64,000 nt of DNA from CAYNVS01 sp964400725 (GTDB lineage Bacteria; Myxococcota_A; SURF-8; CAYNVS01), in NCBI GenBank assembly GCA_964400725.1, contig CAYNVS010000012.1, positions 1-64,000 on the forward strand. The letters are read 5' to 3'. Position numbers and translations under genes: made by a program. Below are positions 34,169-43,211 of the stretch, one piece after another. The first letter of the stretch is position 1, and every line of letters starts with the position of its first letter. The notes beneath the pieces were generated by a model. The model was not told where the DNA came from, did not search any database, and saw only the letters and a list, made by a program, of their open reading frames with translations.

Positions 34169-35746
34169 CTATTCGGCGCAGCCTAAAGAAACGCTGCCTA
34201 TTATGCTCTCCATTCCCGAATCCATTTTAACGCTCGATTTTTCCTTCAGCGTTCCGGCGGCGTCGATTTCGAATAGATGCAGCGCGTCATAGGTGGAAAT
34301 TAAAATCATTCCAGACAGCTCGCCCCTGCGGATGGGAATTACGTCGTCGGCGAGAGGAAGTCCGGTTTTGGTCGAGGCCGGCGTAAGTTTTGACTGCGAG
34401 ACGTCGAATACCGCCGCGAGATTTTTCTCGAAGCTCGAAACGACTAGAAATTTGCCGTCGTTTGTAAACGCGAAGCCGCTGGGCGTATCGACGGCCGCGC
34501 TGGACAAAAACGTCAGAGCTCCCGCGGAAGAGAACGAGAAGAGCTTGATTTGGCTCGCGTCGTCGTAAAACGGCGAGTTGTTGCCCATCGCAAAAAGCGT
34601 TCCGTCGGGCGAAAAGGCCGGGTCGAAGCTGCTTGAGCCTTCTTTCCAAAAATCGTAAAACTCGACGGAGTCGAACTGCGGGTCGAGCAAATCGACGACG
34701 GCCGTATCGTTAGGGTCGTCTATCTTCGTTCCGGCGCTTACAACTGCGTAGCGCTTTGAGGGCGTTACGGCTAAGCCGCTGGGCGCGTGAAGCGAAATCG
34801 AATTGGGAACCGCGCTTAGCGACGCGTCTGAGACGTTAAGCATTTTAATTCCGCCGCCAAAGTTGACCGGATTGCCGTCGAGCAGATAGGCGAAATCGTC
34901 GTAGGCAAAAATAATTTCCTCGATGTAGCCGTCTTCAAATTTGGCGCTGGTCAGTTTCGCCGCTCCCTTCGCGCTAATCTCGTATAGAGCCATTTCCTGC
35001 GACTCGTTTACGACGAGAAAACGCTTGCCCGACGGAGCGAAAGCTCCTTTGACGAGGCCGTCGAAAACGGTTATGCGGTCGCCGAACTTGGCGATTGAAC
35101 CGTCTGGAGAAATATGGAAAAGCTGCATCTGGTTGCCAGTGTAGGGGTCGTATTTCAGGCTATACAACGCCATCGCCATGCACCCCGTATATGCCTGATA
35201 CGAAGATTCCTCCTCGGTTTCCGCCGCATCGAGCTCGTCGCCGTCGCCGGGCATCGGGAAGCATCCTTCTCCGCAGGGCGCCCCTTTGCAGTAATATCCC
35301 GTCGGGCAGTCGGCGTCGGAAGCGCACGAACATAAAAGCTCCTCTTCGCCGGTCTCGGCTTCTATTTCGGTTTCTTCCGACGGATTATCGGCGCTCTCCG
35401 CAGGCTCTTCCGTCGTCTCGGTCTCTTCCGCGGTTTCGTCGTCGCCGTCTGTCGCCTCGGGCTCGGCGGCGAGTTCTTCCGCAGTCTCGGTCGTCTCAAG
35501 CGTTTCCGTCTCGTCCGTCTCGAAACTCGCTTCGGCGTCTGATTCCGTCTCTCTTACCATGCAAATGCCGCATATGGATTTATCGCAGACCATATTTGCG
35601 GGGCAGTCATCATTCGAAGAGCATAAAGCTCCGCACACAGCGCCTTCAGGGCATTTGCACTGGTCTTTGTTCGATTTGTCGCCCGACGAGCAGCCCGCCG
35701 CAAGCGCGAGCATTGCGAGGATAAAAAATGAAATGTGTTTATTCAT
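34169..35746 (-). CDS. Cys-rich, acidic-tethered lipoprotein with lactonase-like propeller
   Basis: The 525-residue protein has a lipoprotein signal (LAAGC, Cys19), a first Cys module (CKCPEGAVCGALC, CPANMVCDKSICGIC), a Glu/Thr-rich acidic run of about 75 residues, a second Cys module (CSCASDADCPTGYYCKGAPCGEGC) and a C-terminal propeller of about 320 residues. That propeller has YVTN/lactonase-like repeats such as FAPSGKRFLVVNES, VTPSKRYAVVSAG, FSPDGTLFAMGNN and FTNDGKFLVVSSF. The long acidic runs are repetitive at base level. Likely exposed on the cell surface. No enzyme activity can be assigned. Confidence 0.78.
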   Translation of the reverse strand: MNKHISFFILAMLALAAGCSSGDKSNKDQCKCPEGAVCGALCSSNDDCPANMVCDKSICGICMVRETESDAEASFETDETETLETTETAEELAAEPEATDGDDETAEETETTEEPAESADNPSEETEIEAETGEEELLCSCASDADCPTGYYCKGAPCGEGCFPMPGDGDELDAAETEEESSYQAYTGCMAMALYSLKYDPYTGNQMQLFHISPDGSIAKFGDRITVFDGLVKGAFAPSGKRFLVVNESQEMALYEISAKGAAKLTSAKFEDGYIEEIIFAYDDFAYLLDGNPVNFGGGIKMLNVSDASLSAVPNSISLHAPSGLAVTPSKRYAVVSAGTKIDDPNDTAVVDLLDPQFDSVEFYDFWKEGSSSFDPAFSPDGTLFAMGNNSPFYDDASQIKLFSFSSAGALTFLSSAAVDTPSGFAFTNDGKFLVVSSFEKNLAAVFDVSQSKLTPASTKTGLPLADDVIPIRRGELSGMILISTYDALHLFEIDAAGTLKEKSSVKMDSGMESIIGSVSLGCAE

Positions 35747-35810
35747 TTACAGCCTCGTTAAATCATTCGTTTTTGGTTTGCATTCGACCGCCCTCGCGTC
35801 CACGGCGGCA

Positions 35811-35841
35811 AAAATAAAAAAGACGGCATAAATGGCCGCCT
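35811..35841 (-). terminator. Terminator of the MYXO-CTERM-like gene
   Basis: On the minus strand an imperfect GGCGGCC...GCCGTCT hairpin is followed by a run of T with one A (TTTTTTATTTTT), about 60 bases after the stop of the gene at 35901-36437. The other flank is also T-rich on the plus strand. Confidence 0.65.
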
Positions 35842-35900
35842 TTTTTTGTTTGTTTTATAAAATTTTTCATCGCCCTCCCCGACTTTGGGCGGAACGAAAT

Positions 35901-36437
35901 TTATGCGCTCTTTCTTCGCAATAAAATTGCGCCCGCTACGATCGTCGCCAATCCGAATATCGCCGCCGCGGCGTCCGTGGCCGCGCACCCTTTTCCGTGA
36001 ACGTAAAACGCCGGATTCGCCTTGCACTCGCCCTGATTGCAGTAGGAGTAATACGTGCAGTCGCTGTCGAACATGCAGGTCTTCGGGGAGCAGACTTTAT
36101 CTTCGCGGCAATAGAGGTCCGGGTAGAAGCAATCGGCGGTTTTGCCGCACTGCGGAGGGACGCAGTAGAGGTAGTTCATGCAAATCTGCCCTTTGGCCGG
36201 GCAGTCGTCGCTGGAGTAGCATATCGGCAGGCAGGTTCCGTCGAAGCAGGAATAGCCGGACGGGCAGCCCTCAAGGCATTTCTTCGGCCCTTCGCTCGTT
36301 TCTGCGGTTTCCGCGACCTCTGATAATTCCGCGTCTCCGCCTACGGTTTCAGCCATGGCATTGCCGGGAGCCGCCAGAATGATAGCGCAGACGGCAAAAG
36401 CGGCCGCCAGCGCGAGCGCCAAAACAGCTTTACGCAT
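35901..36437 (-). CDS. Cys-rich protein with MYXO-CTERM-like C-terminal anchor
   Basis: The 178-residue protein has a signal peptide (cleavage near AMA-ET), an acidic Glu/Thr stretch of about 25 residues, and four to five short Cys modules (GCPSGYSCFDGTC, SDDCPAKGQICMN, CYPDLYCRE-like). It ends with a tripartite tail: GKGC, a membrane helix (AAIFGLATIVAGAILL) and RRK. A Gly-Cys motif, a helix and an Arg cluster at the very C-terminus is the MYXO-CTERM pattern of Myxococcota, in which the Cys is lipidated or processed during surface sorting. It stands behind the GAF gene, 46 bases downstream on the same strand, and is followed by a terminator. Confidence 0.8.
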   Translation of the reverse strand: MRKAVLALALAAAFAVCAIILAAPGNAMAETVGGDAELSEVAETAETSEGPKKCLEGCPSGYSCFDGTCLPICYSSDDCPAKGQICMNYLYCVPPQCGKTADCFYPDLYCREDKVCSPKTCMFDSDCTYYSYCNQGECKANPAFYVHGKGCAATDAAAAIFGLATIVAGAILLRRKSA

Positions 36438-36483
36438 GAGATTACCTTTGTTTTAATGCGTCAATTTAATCAGACCGCGTCGT

Positions 36484-37698
36484 TTACAGCTTGCTGATGT
36501 CTATCTCGTCCGATCTGCGCTTCAAGATTTCCGCCACCTTGTCGCACACGAACGCTATTACGTTCATTTCGCCCGACGACCATTTGTTGGAGCCCTTCTT
36601 GTTGATGAGCTGAACGACGCCCAGCGTGCGCTCGTCGTAGGAAATCGGGACGCAGAGCAGCGAGCGCGTCTCGTAGCCTGTTTTCGCGGCGATGTCGCGG
36701 AACCAGTTCGGGTTTTTATTTACGTCGGAAATGGCCAGCGACACGCCGGTGCTGACTGAGAAACCAACGAACCCTTTGGAGCGCGGAATGCGCATTTTAA
36801 GAATTTTATTGGCCACCGGGCCGCGCGCCGCCGCAAAATAAAGGTCGTGAAGCGGGCTTGAGTAGTCGGATAGAATGATTGAGCCGCTCTCGGATGGAAC
36901 TACCTCCATTGCGAGATCCATAAGATAATCTATCGCTTCCTGCTCTTCCATCATGGGCAGGTCAATCGTTTTCTCGAAGAGGTCGGCCAGCGCCTCGTTG
37001 GGGTCGAACGGAGTCTCTTCCTCGATGTCCGCGGTCTTAGGCATGGCGACCGCTTCCATTTTATCGTAAGTAATATCTACTTTGCCCGCCACGCCGTCGG
37101 AAAGTTCTGCCGCCTTTGCGCTTGCGCGCTGCATGGCGTCTTTCTTTTCCTTCATTTCGGCTTCGAGGCGCTTCTTTTCGATTTCCATCTGGGCGGCTTG
37201 CTTGGCCGCCGCGGCTTTCGCCTCTTCCTCGCGCTTGCGTCTGGCTTCGGCGTCTTCCTTTGCTCTCGCCTCTGCGGCCGCCAGTCTGTCGGCTTCTTCT
37301 TTTTCTCTGCGCAGTTTTTCAATCATCTCGGCCTGCTGGCGCTGCTTAGCTTCGAGCTGTTTGCGCAGCTCTTCCTGCTCTTTCGCAAGGCGCTCGGCTT
37401 CTTCGCGCGCTTTCTGCGCTTCGATTTCGGCCTGTTTCTGCTTCTCTTCGTTGTCCGCGCTTGACGCCTGCGAAACGACGGAAATCTTAAAGATTCTCCT
37501 CGTTCCGGGGTCTTTCACTATAACGCTGCCGTCGGCTTGGTTTTCGCAGATGACGCCTCTGAGGCTGTCTCCTTGATCGCCGATTTGCTGCATGCCGCTT
37601 CTCAAAGCCAGCAGCCAAGAGGGAGCTTCGATTTTAATGGTTACGTTCTGGTTATTACTGCCTGCTTTTGCGGGAATATAAACTTCATATAACGGCAT
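36484..37698 (-). CDS. Coiled-coil GAF-domain protein
   Basis: The start at 37698 is set by CAGGAGG seven bases before the ATG. The 404-residue soluble protein begins with a domain of about 75 residues (MPLYEVYIPAKAG, then VTIKIEAPSWLLALRSGMQQIG), continues with a highly charged coiled coil of about 120 residues (EEAERLAKEQEELRKQLEAK), and ends with a GAF sensor domain of about 165 residues (MDLAMEVVPSESGSIILSD, FVGFSVSTGVSLAISDV, SLLCVPISYDERTLGVVQLIN). No output domain such as a kinase or cyclase is attached, so it probably acts through partners. The ligand is unknown. Confidence 0.82.
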   Translation of the reverse strand: MPLYEVYIPAKAGSNNQNVTIKIEAPSWLLALRSGMQQIGDQGDSLRGVICENQADGSVIVKDPGTRRIFKISVVSQASSADNEEKQKQAEIEAQKAREEAERLAKEQEELRKQLEAKQRQQAEMIEKLRREKEEADRLAAAEARAKEDAEARRKREEEAKAAAAKQAAQMEIEKKRLEAEMKEKKDAMQRASAKAAELSDGVAGKVDITYDKMEAVAMPKTADIEEETPFDPNEALADLFEKTIDLPMMEEQEAIDYLMDLAMEVVPSESGSIILSDYSSPLHDLYFAAARGPVANKILKMRIPRSKGFVGFSVSTGVSLAISDVNKNPNWFRDIAAKTGYETRSLLCVPISYDERTLGVVQLINKKGSNKWSSGEMNVIAFVCDKVAEILKRRSDEIDISKL

Positions 37699-37737
37699 CT
37701 TCCACCTCCTGATTATTGAAATGCCAAAACATGCCAA

Positions 37738-37766
37738 ATAGTAACAAACAAATTAATATATGTCAA
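37738..37766 (-). promoter_or_regulatory. Strong sigma-70 promoter for the GAF gene
   Basis: On the minus strand TTGACA (37761-37766) and TACTAT (37738-37743) have an exact 17-base spacer, about 40 bases before the start codon. Confidence 0.8.
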
Positions 37767-37812
37767 TTCGCGCTCGCTTGATTTAAGCTCAAGAAAACTA
37801 TTTTGTTAGTTC

Positions 37813-37834
37813 TTAAAAAATATCGCAACGCGAT
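37813..37834 (-). terminator. Short terminator after dacB
   Basis: On the minus strand ATCGC and GCGAT pair around a 3-base loop and run into ATTTTTT, directly after the dacB stop. The stem has only five pairs. Confidence 0.5.
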
Positions 37835-37838
37835 CTAA

Positions 37839-39587
37839 TTATTTAAGTTTAGTTAAAAGGCTCGCCACGTAATCCACGTATAATCGGCACATTTTGCGCT
37901 TTTTCTTATCGCAGTCGTTTAAGTAAATCGCAAAAATCGAAACCTTTCCGTTTTTACTCATCGCGTAGCCCGAAAGCGATATTGCGCCTTCAAGAGTTCC
38001 GGTCTTGGCGCGTATCATGTAATCGCCGTCTAGCGAATCGAAGCGCCGTTTCAGCGTTCCATCTTTTCCGGCAACGCACAAAGCCGTTATAAATTCGGGG
38101 TAAACGTCGGGGCGGCCAAGTATGAAGCGCAGGAGCGCGACGTTTGCCGACGGCGTCAGCTTATTGTTTTCCGTAAGTCCGGAGCCGTTTTCCAGACTGA
38201 CTTTTTCGTCGTTCACGCCCGCTTCTTTTAAAAAGTCCGCCAGAATTTGCGCGCTTTTTTCAAAGGTAGCCGGAGCTCCCAGCTTTTCAGCCGCGACCGA
38301 AAGAAGCGTCTGGTCGGTCATAAAGTTATTGCTTTCCTTGAGAAAATCGCCCGCGATTTTCCATAACGGAGGAGATTCGTATTGGTAAACAAGCTTGGCG
38401 TCTTTCGGAAGCGCTTTTTTTAATATTTTGCCCGTTACTTTAATGCCTGCGGCCTCCAAACTCGCTTTCAGCGATTCGGACGCGAAGGCGAACGGGTCGG
38501 GCGCGCGGCGGTAAATTATCTTCGTTTCTGCTCCGACCGAAATTTCTCCCTTGGCGTCTATGTATAATTTACCTCCCGAAACGGAAACGCTTATCGCCAA
38601 CGGCTTAACTTTTCCTTTGCCGACGGTTTTTACGTTGTTTCTAATTTGAATGTAGTTCGGGACGTTCGGTTCGACCTCGATGAACGCCGGTTGAGAGGCT
38701 TTTTTAGCCGGTCGGGCGTATATCGAAACGACGTTGAAGTCGGTTGAGAACGCGCATACCTTGGAGCGGTACGCTTGATCGTTTTTTTCAAAATCGCTCC
38801 CTTTAATATCGCCGCAAACGCCGAACATCGAAAGGTCGAAAACTAGGTTTCCTTCTATTTTGGTTATTCCGCGGTGCCGAAGCTCGCGCGCGATTGCGAA
38901 TAGATTTTCTTTGTATAATGCAGGGTCTCCGCCCGCCTTAACGTATAAATCCGCGGCAGCTCCGCTTTCTTTTTCGTTGTTTGGTTTTACGTAAAAGCCC
39001 GTTTTGAAAGTGTGCGTCGGGCCTAAGTAATAAAGCGCGGCGGCGGCGGTTATCGCCTTGGTGTTGGAAGCCGGAACAAACGCTTCGTTTTCGTTTTCAG
39101 CGTAAAGAGTTTTGCCGTCCGCTGTTGTCAGCAGCGCGCCCTTTTTAACGTCATTTTGGTCTTTTAAAAGCAGCTCTTGCCCTGCCTGGATATATTTTGC
39201 GAGCGTCTGCGGCGTTATTTCCGCGGGAGCGTTCTTATGCAGTTCAGCCTTTTTAAGGCAGTCGGCTTTTTCTCCTATATTCTCTAAGTCGTCGCAGGCG
39301 GGCGCGCTTTCGTCGTTTTTCTCTTCTTCCTTTTTGCCGTCAGATTCGGCGGTTTCTAATTTTTTTTCGTCGTCCGAACCTTCGCCCGCGTTTTGCGGTT
39401 CTTCCTTTTTCTTTTCTTCTTTAATCTCGTTAATCTCGTTTTTTTTTATGGGTTTGATATTTTTAACTTTGCCGCTTTTCTCCGCGACGAAAAAGCCGTC
39501 TGCGTCGGAGGCTCCCAATAATAGCGCGAGCGCCGCTGCGGCGACGAGCAGGTTTAGCCCTCGATAAAAGCGACTTGATATGGGCAT
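37839..39587 (-). CDS. dacB: D-alanyl-D-alanine carboxypeptidase / endopeptidase (PBP4 type, S13)
   Basis: This periplasmic enzyme trims or cleaves peptidoglycan cross-links. The three penicillin-binding motifs are present in order: PASNTKAITAAAAL (SxxK, near residue 180), LKESNNFMTDQ (SxN) and MIRAKTGTLEG (KTG). A signal peptide is followed by about 85 charged Lys/Glu-rich residues before the catalytic domain, an unusual spacer. The extra domain typical of PBP4 sits between SxxK and SxN. Length is 582 residues, longer than E. coli DacB because of the spacer. It starts a few bases after the thyX stop, so it is the last gene of the pyrimidine operon. Confidence 0.92.
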   Translation of the reverse strand: MPISSRFYRGLNLLVAAAALALLLGASDADGFFVAEKSGKVKNIKPIKKNEINEIKEEKKKEEPQNAGEGSDDEKKLETAESDGKKEEEKNDESAPACDDLENIGEKADCLKKAELHKNAPAEITPQTLAKYIQAGQELLLKDQNDVKKGALLTTADGKTLYAENENEAFVPASNTKAITAAAALYYLGPTHTFKTGFYVKPNNEKESGAAADLYVKAGGDPALYKENLFAIARELRHRGITKIEGNLVFDLSMFGVCGDIKGSDFEKNDQAYRSKVCAFSTDFNVVSIYARPAKKASQPAFIEVEPNVPNYIQIRNNVKTVGKGKVKPLAISVSVSGGKLYIDAKGEISVGAETKIIYRRAPDPFAFASESLKASLEAAGIKVTGKILKKALPKDAKLVYQYESPPLWKIAGDFLKESNNFMTDQTLLSVAAEKLGAPATFEKSAQILADFLKEAGVNDEKVSLENGSGLTENNKLTPSANVALLRFILGRPDVYPEFITALCVAGKDGTLKRRFDSLDGDYMIRAKTGTLEGAISLSGYAMSKNGKVSIFAIYLNDCDKKKRKMCRLYVDYVASLLTKLK

Positions 39588-39593
39588 CAAATT

Positions 39594-41033
39594 TTATTTC
39601 CGTTTCGTCCGCGCAAATGCGTCCTTGCCGCAAGCCATGGACATCGCAAAGGGAGCGGCCTTTTTGGCGAGCGCGATTATTTCGTCCGAGACGTTTCTTA
39701 CGTCCCATTGGGCGTGCATGTCGCAGCGCAGGCGCGCGAGGTGATAAGCCTCTCTGGCGTTAATCGTAAACAAAACTCTGCGCATGTGAGCGTTGAGAAG
39801 CGCGTAGGGCGCGGCTGACGGCAAAACGCCGAGCGTTTTATCGTACATTTTTTCAGAAATCTTGACCGCCTCGTAAAAGAGCTTTTCTCCCTTGGCCTGT
39901 ACAATGCGGTAGGGGAGCGTAACGCCTATGGAAACGTCGTAAGGCTGCGCTACGATGGTCGCCATGCGGTGCCGCTTCAGCTGGCCGTACGCCGCCGCCG
40001 ATAATTTTATTTCAAACGTAAAACTCGCGGTTTCAAACTGCCGCCACGCGGGCGAAAATTCGGTCATGTCGGCGAAGTGCGCCTTGTAGAACGCCGAGAG
40101 CTCTTTTTTGCTCATCGCCTTGACGGCTTTAAGACAGTCGGCGTAAGAAGCTCCGCCGTAAAGTTCGAATAAAATCGACGCCGCTATTTTTTTGTCGGCG
40201 TCTTTATCGCAGGCAAGAAGCTCGACGGTTTTGTAATTTACGGAAGGCGTTTCTTCGCCTCCGTCCGCGCCCAAACCGAGGCTCTCGAACGCCGCTCCGG
40301 CGGCTTTTCTCGCCGCTTCGCGATTTTCGTAAAGAGGCGGCTCGGTGAATAAAAAAAGCGAAGGCGCGACTTTAACTGCCTCCGCGTGAAGGGCGGCGCC
40401 AAGTTCCCTGCATTCGTCAAGTTCGCTTCCGGCCAGTTTGCGCAGACTGCGCTCAAGCGTCCGGGCGTTTACAGTCATTCCTAGCTGCGTCTTGGCGCAC
40501 AGCGGCAGAACGTAGCGCGCGTCCTCGTTGGCGAGGTTTTTTTCTTCCGGGAAACGCTCTTCAAGCAGCGCTGCGAGCTCCTTGTATATGGAGCCGAGCC
40601 TTTGAGCCGCCTCGACGTATTCGCCGCCGAGCTTGGTTCCTTCTATTTGCGGCGGAACGTAGAAGTCGCTTTCCATGCGGACGTACCGCTGCGACTTTTC
40701 GGTGTAGGAGGCCAGCCGCGCCGATTCGAGCTCTTCTATCGCAAGACGCGAAACGCCCAGGACGTCGAAGTTGAAACACGCGTGCTCGGCGATTGAAGAG
40801 TGCCCGTACTCGAAGACGATGCGTTGATTGCGCTCTCGCATCTTTTCGATTTCGCGCCTGCTTTCCGCCCTCAATTTATCGACGCTTTTGGGGCTTCTGC
40901 TTATTCTCGCGTACGCCGCGGAAAGGCTTTCCGGACTTAACGCCTCTTCAAGCGCGGCGTCTTTCCCCGCAGCTTTGCGCAGTTTTTCAAGCGCTTCCGC
41001 GTCAACGTTGTAACCGGCTAAAATAATTTTCAT
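39594..41033 (-). CDS. thyX: Double-domain ThyX-like flavin-dependent thymidylate synthase
   Basis: ThyX methylates dUMP with FAD and methylenetetrahydrofolate and normally has 210-250 residues. This 479-residue protein holds two ThyX-like halves. The first has GHSSIAEHACFNFDV (77-91), then SARLASYTEKSQRYV (103-117), keeping the ExSxRY part of the signature but not RHR, and a PLCAKTQLGMTVNARTLERSL block. The second has LKRHRMATIVAQPYDVS (352-368), keeping RHR but not ExSxRY, and ends in ARLRCDMHAQWDVR, the family's C-terminal block. Active sites of ThyX are built at subunit interfaces, so one composite site is plausible. It lies in a pyrimidine operon. Confidence 0.82.
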   Translation of the reverse strand: MKIILAGYNVDAEALEKLRKAAGKDAALEEALSPESLSAAYARISRSPKSVDKLRAESRREIEKMRERNQRIVFEYGHSSIAEHACFNFDVLGVSRLAIEELESARLASYTEKSQRYVRMESDFYVPPQIEGTKLGGEYVEAAQRLGSIYKELAALLEERFPEEKNLANEDARYVLPLCAKTQLGMTVNARTLERSLRKLAGSELDECRELGAALHAEAVKVAPSLFLFTEPPLYENREAARKAAGAAFESLGLGADGGEETPSVNYKTVELLACDKDADKKIAASILFELYGGASYADCLKAVKAMSKKELSAFYKAHFADMTEFSPAWRQFETASFTFEIKLSAAAYGQLKRHRMATIVAQPYDVSIGVTLPYRIVQAKGEKLFYEAVKISEKMYDKTLGVLPSAAPYALLNAHMRRVLFTINAREAYHLARLRCDMHAQWDVRNVSDEIIALAKKAAPFAMSMACGKDAFARTKRK

Positions 41034-41074
41034 GCGTCGGTCAGGCTTTCTAATTTATATTGAGTTGAGCCGAT

Positions 41075-42193
41075 TTACGGATTGATGTAAGTCTGCTCGC
41101 TTATCCCTTCTCCGTTTATTTCGACGCTTGCGCCGCCCTGCGTCAGCGTAAATTTGAACTTGTTCTTCCATGTGTACGCCATCGGATCGACGAACTTGGA
41201 AACGACCGCGCGCTTTAGCGCGGGCATTTTGGCCAGATACGAGTAGCGGCTAAGCAGCTTATCCGTCTGAACGGTTCCTTCAAGCGAGTAGTTTGACGTT
41301 TTTGCCTCAAGGCTGTAAGCCTTTATCAGCTTAAACCGCTTTGCCTGCGAATCGCTTTCAGAGTCTGTAGGGTCGAACGCGTAACGGAAGCTCTCCATAA
41401 CGATCTTATTTTTATAACCCACGACGAGCCAGCCGACGCGCTCGTAGCCGTAATCCTTGGGCGCGGTAAACTGCGACATCAGCACGGTGTAATCGTCGGT
41501 ATAGGCGCGCAGGCGGACGAAGTTCTTGGCGTGCTTGTAAGCAGGAAAGTTGAGGACAGAGTGGTCGCCGTAGGTGATTCCCTTGAGGGAGAAGCTCTTG
41601 TTTCCGCATTTTATCGTCGCGTCGGTCGTAGCGCGCGGGGCCAGCAGCATGAAGTCGTAAACTCCGTCGGAGCCGTCGGGGCCGTATTTTGTCTTGCCGT
41701 CCTTGGGGCGCCACGGCGGAATCGTATTGACGAGCGATAGGCTGAACGAATTGTTTCCGTCCTCGCCGTAAATTTTAAATCCCGCTTCGTCGCCGGAAAG
41801 CTTGTTCTTTCCCATCGTAAGCTCGAACGAGTCGCTCGCGCTCTTCCATTCGTCGGAGTCATAATCTTTGCTAACTCCGCACCCTTTGCCGTCGGCGGGG
41901 TCGTAGCTCATGGTTACCGCGGCAAGTTTGTCGCCGATGCCTAAGTTGGTAACGACGAACTGAATGTAGCTGCGCGAGCCGTCGTCGTACGTGGAGCTGA
42001 ACGAGTAGCTCTCGGAATACCATTCCTCGCCGTAAAACTTGGGAAGAAAATCCTGCCGCGTCGGCGCGCTTGAGGGCGCGGAGAACGGGGTAAGTTTGCC
42101 GGCCGCGAACGCTATTGCCGCGGCGCATATTACGAGCGCGCCCGTCGCGAGAGCTATTGCCCGAACGCGTCCGCTCGAAGTCGTAAGTTTCAT
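41075..42193 (-). CDS. Exported protein, Svf1/AttH lipocalin-like (tentative)
   Basis: The 372-residue protein has an N-terminal signal or anchor (about residues 10-31). The body is beta-rich with GEEWYSESYSFSSTYDDGS, SYIQFVVTNLGIGDK, and later HSVLNFPAYKHAKNFVRLRAY and RVGWLVVGYKNKIV. A double-barrel lipocalin-like fold of the Svf1/AttH group would fit the strand order, but I recognise this only weakly. Its gene lies 4 bases after the sugar-phosphate isomerase and 41 bases before thyX on the same strand. A link to pyrimidine metabolism is not evident. Confidence 0.6.
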   Translation of the reverse strand: MKLTTSSGRVRAIALATGALVICAAAIAFAAGKLTPFSAPSSAPTRQDFLPKFYGEEWYSESYSFSSTYDDGSRSYIQFVVTNLGIGDKLAAVTMSYDPADGKGCGVSKDYDSDEWKSASDSFELTMGKNKLSGDEAGFKIYGEDGNNSFSLSLVNTIPPWRPKDGKTKYGPDGSDGVYDFMLLAPRATTDATIKCGNKSFSLKGITYGDHSVLNFPAYKHAKNFVRLRAYTDDYTVLMSQFTAPKDYGYERVGWLVVGYKNKIVMESFRYAFDPTDSESDSQAKRFKLIKAYSLEAKTSNYSLEGTVQTDKLLSRYSYLAKMPALKRAVVSKFVDPMAYTWKNKFKFTLTQGGASVEINGEGISEQTYINP

Positions 42194-42197
42194 TTGG

Positions 42198-43211
42198 TTA
42201 CCTCAATATCGCGGCTTTGAAGTCCTCGACTATTTTCACCGGAACCGGGTCGTAGCCGTAAACCAGCGCGAGCCAGTAGGTTACGAACTCGCCTAAATAC
42301 AGCATTTTAAAGACGCGCTCGGCCAGAGTATCGCCTTCGAACCAGACCTCTTGCCATTCAATCTTCAGGCTCGAAAGCAGCTCTTTCACCGCCTCGAACC
42401 GCTTGGCGTTGCGGGCGTATTCGTCTTTGTCTCGCAGCATAAGCACGCTTATCGGCATTCCCAGCGTATTGGTGTAACCGACCATCTCGTTGTGGTTGAG
42501 CTCCGGTATCGCGTTATAAAAGGCCGGAATCTTGCTGTTCTCGTTGAACTTGATTTTAATGATTCGCGCCACGCTGTCGGTATAGCTGCCGGACGTATAA
42601 ACGATCGGCAACTTCCCTTCCAGCGACAAAGCGATTTCCTTCGCCTTTTCCGACGGGTCGTAGCTTTTTAGAGCGTTGGCGATTGACTGGACGTGCGCCT
42701 TCGCGTCGGCCTTAATAAGCCCGGCGGCCTGCAAAGCCATTATTATGTAACCGTAAAAGTACCCCAGCCCGAATCGAGGCTGGAACCCCTTGCGCGTCTC
42801 GTCGATGAGAAGCAGCGGGTCGCCCCACTCCTTCGCCATCTCGGCCACTTTGCCGCCTTTGGTTATTACGCAGACGGGCAGCCCCTTGTCGCGCGCCTTG
42901 CGGTAGGCTTCTATCGTCTCTTCGGTGTTGCCCGAGTACGAGCAGATAAACGCCAGCGTGTCGGGCTTTATCCATATCGGCAAATCGTATTCGCGGCTTA
43001 TTTCCAGTCGCAGCTCTTCTACCCATAGCGCGTTTACTATGTCCGCCGAGAGAGCGCTGCCGCCCATTCCGCAGAGTATCGCGCCCGAGACCTTCGGGAA
43101 TTTAAGGTCTTTCGGGAACCATTCCACGGCCTTCTCGAACTGCGTCGGGAAGGCGCGCATCATCGACATCATGTCGTGCGCGTCAAGTTCAGGCTTTATT
43201 TTGGAGCTCAT
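42198..43211 (-). CDS. Bifunctional phosphoglucose/phosphomannose isomerase
   Basis: The enzyme interconverts fructose-6-phosphate with glucose-6-phosphate and mannose-6-phosphate. It has two SIS (sugar isomerase) domains: ILCGMGGSALSADIV near residues 44-58 and FICSYSGNTEETIEAY near 88-103 for phosphosugar binding, and PELNHNEMVGYTN in the second half, typical of the archaeal/bacterial PGI/PMI group (family glutamate and histidine). Length is 337 residues, as expected. A GGAAGGGAG ribosome binding site decides the start, which overlaps the end of the dihydroorotase-like gene by 23 bases. Confidence 0.9.
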   Translation of the reverse strand: MSSKIKPELDAHDMMSMMRAFPTQFEKAVEWFPKDLKFPKVSGAILCGMGGSALSADIVNALWVEELRLEISREYDLPIWIKPDTLAFICSYSGNTEETIEAYRKARDKGLPVCVITKGGKVAEMAKEWGDPLLLIDETRKGFQPRFGLGYFYGYIIMALQAAGLIKADAKAHVQSIANALKSYDPSEKAKEIALSLEGKLPIVYTSGSYTDSVARIIKIKFNENSKIPAFYNAIPELNHNEMVGYTNTLGMPISVLMLRDKDEYARNAKRFEAVKELLSSLKIEWQEVWFEGDTLAERVFKMLYLGEFVTYWLALVYGYDPVPVKIVEDFKAAILR

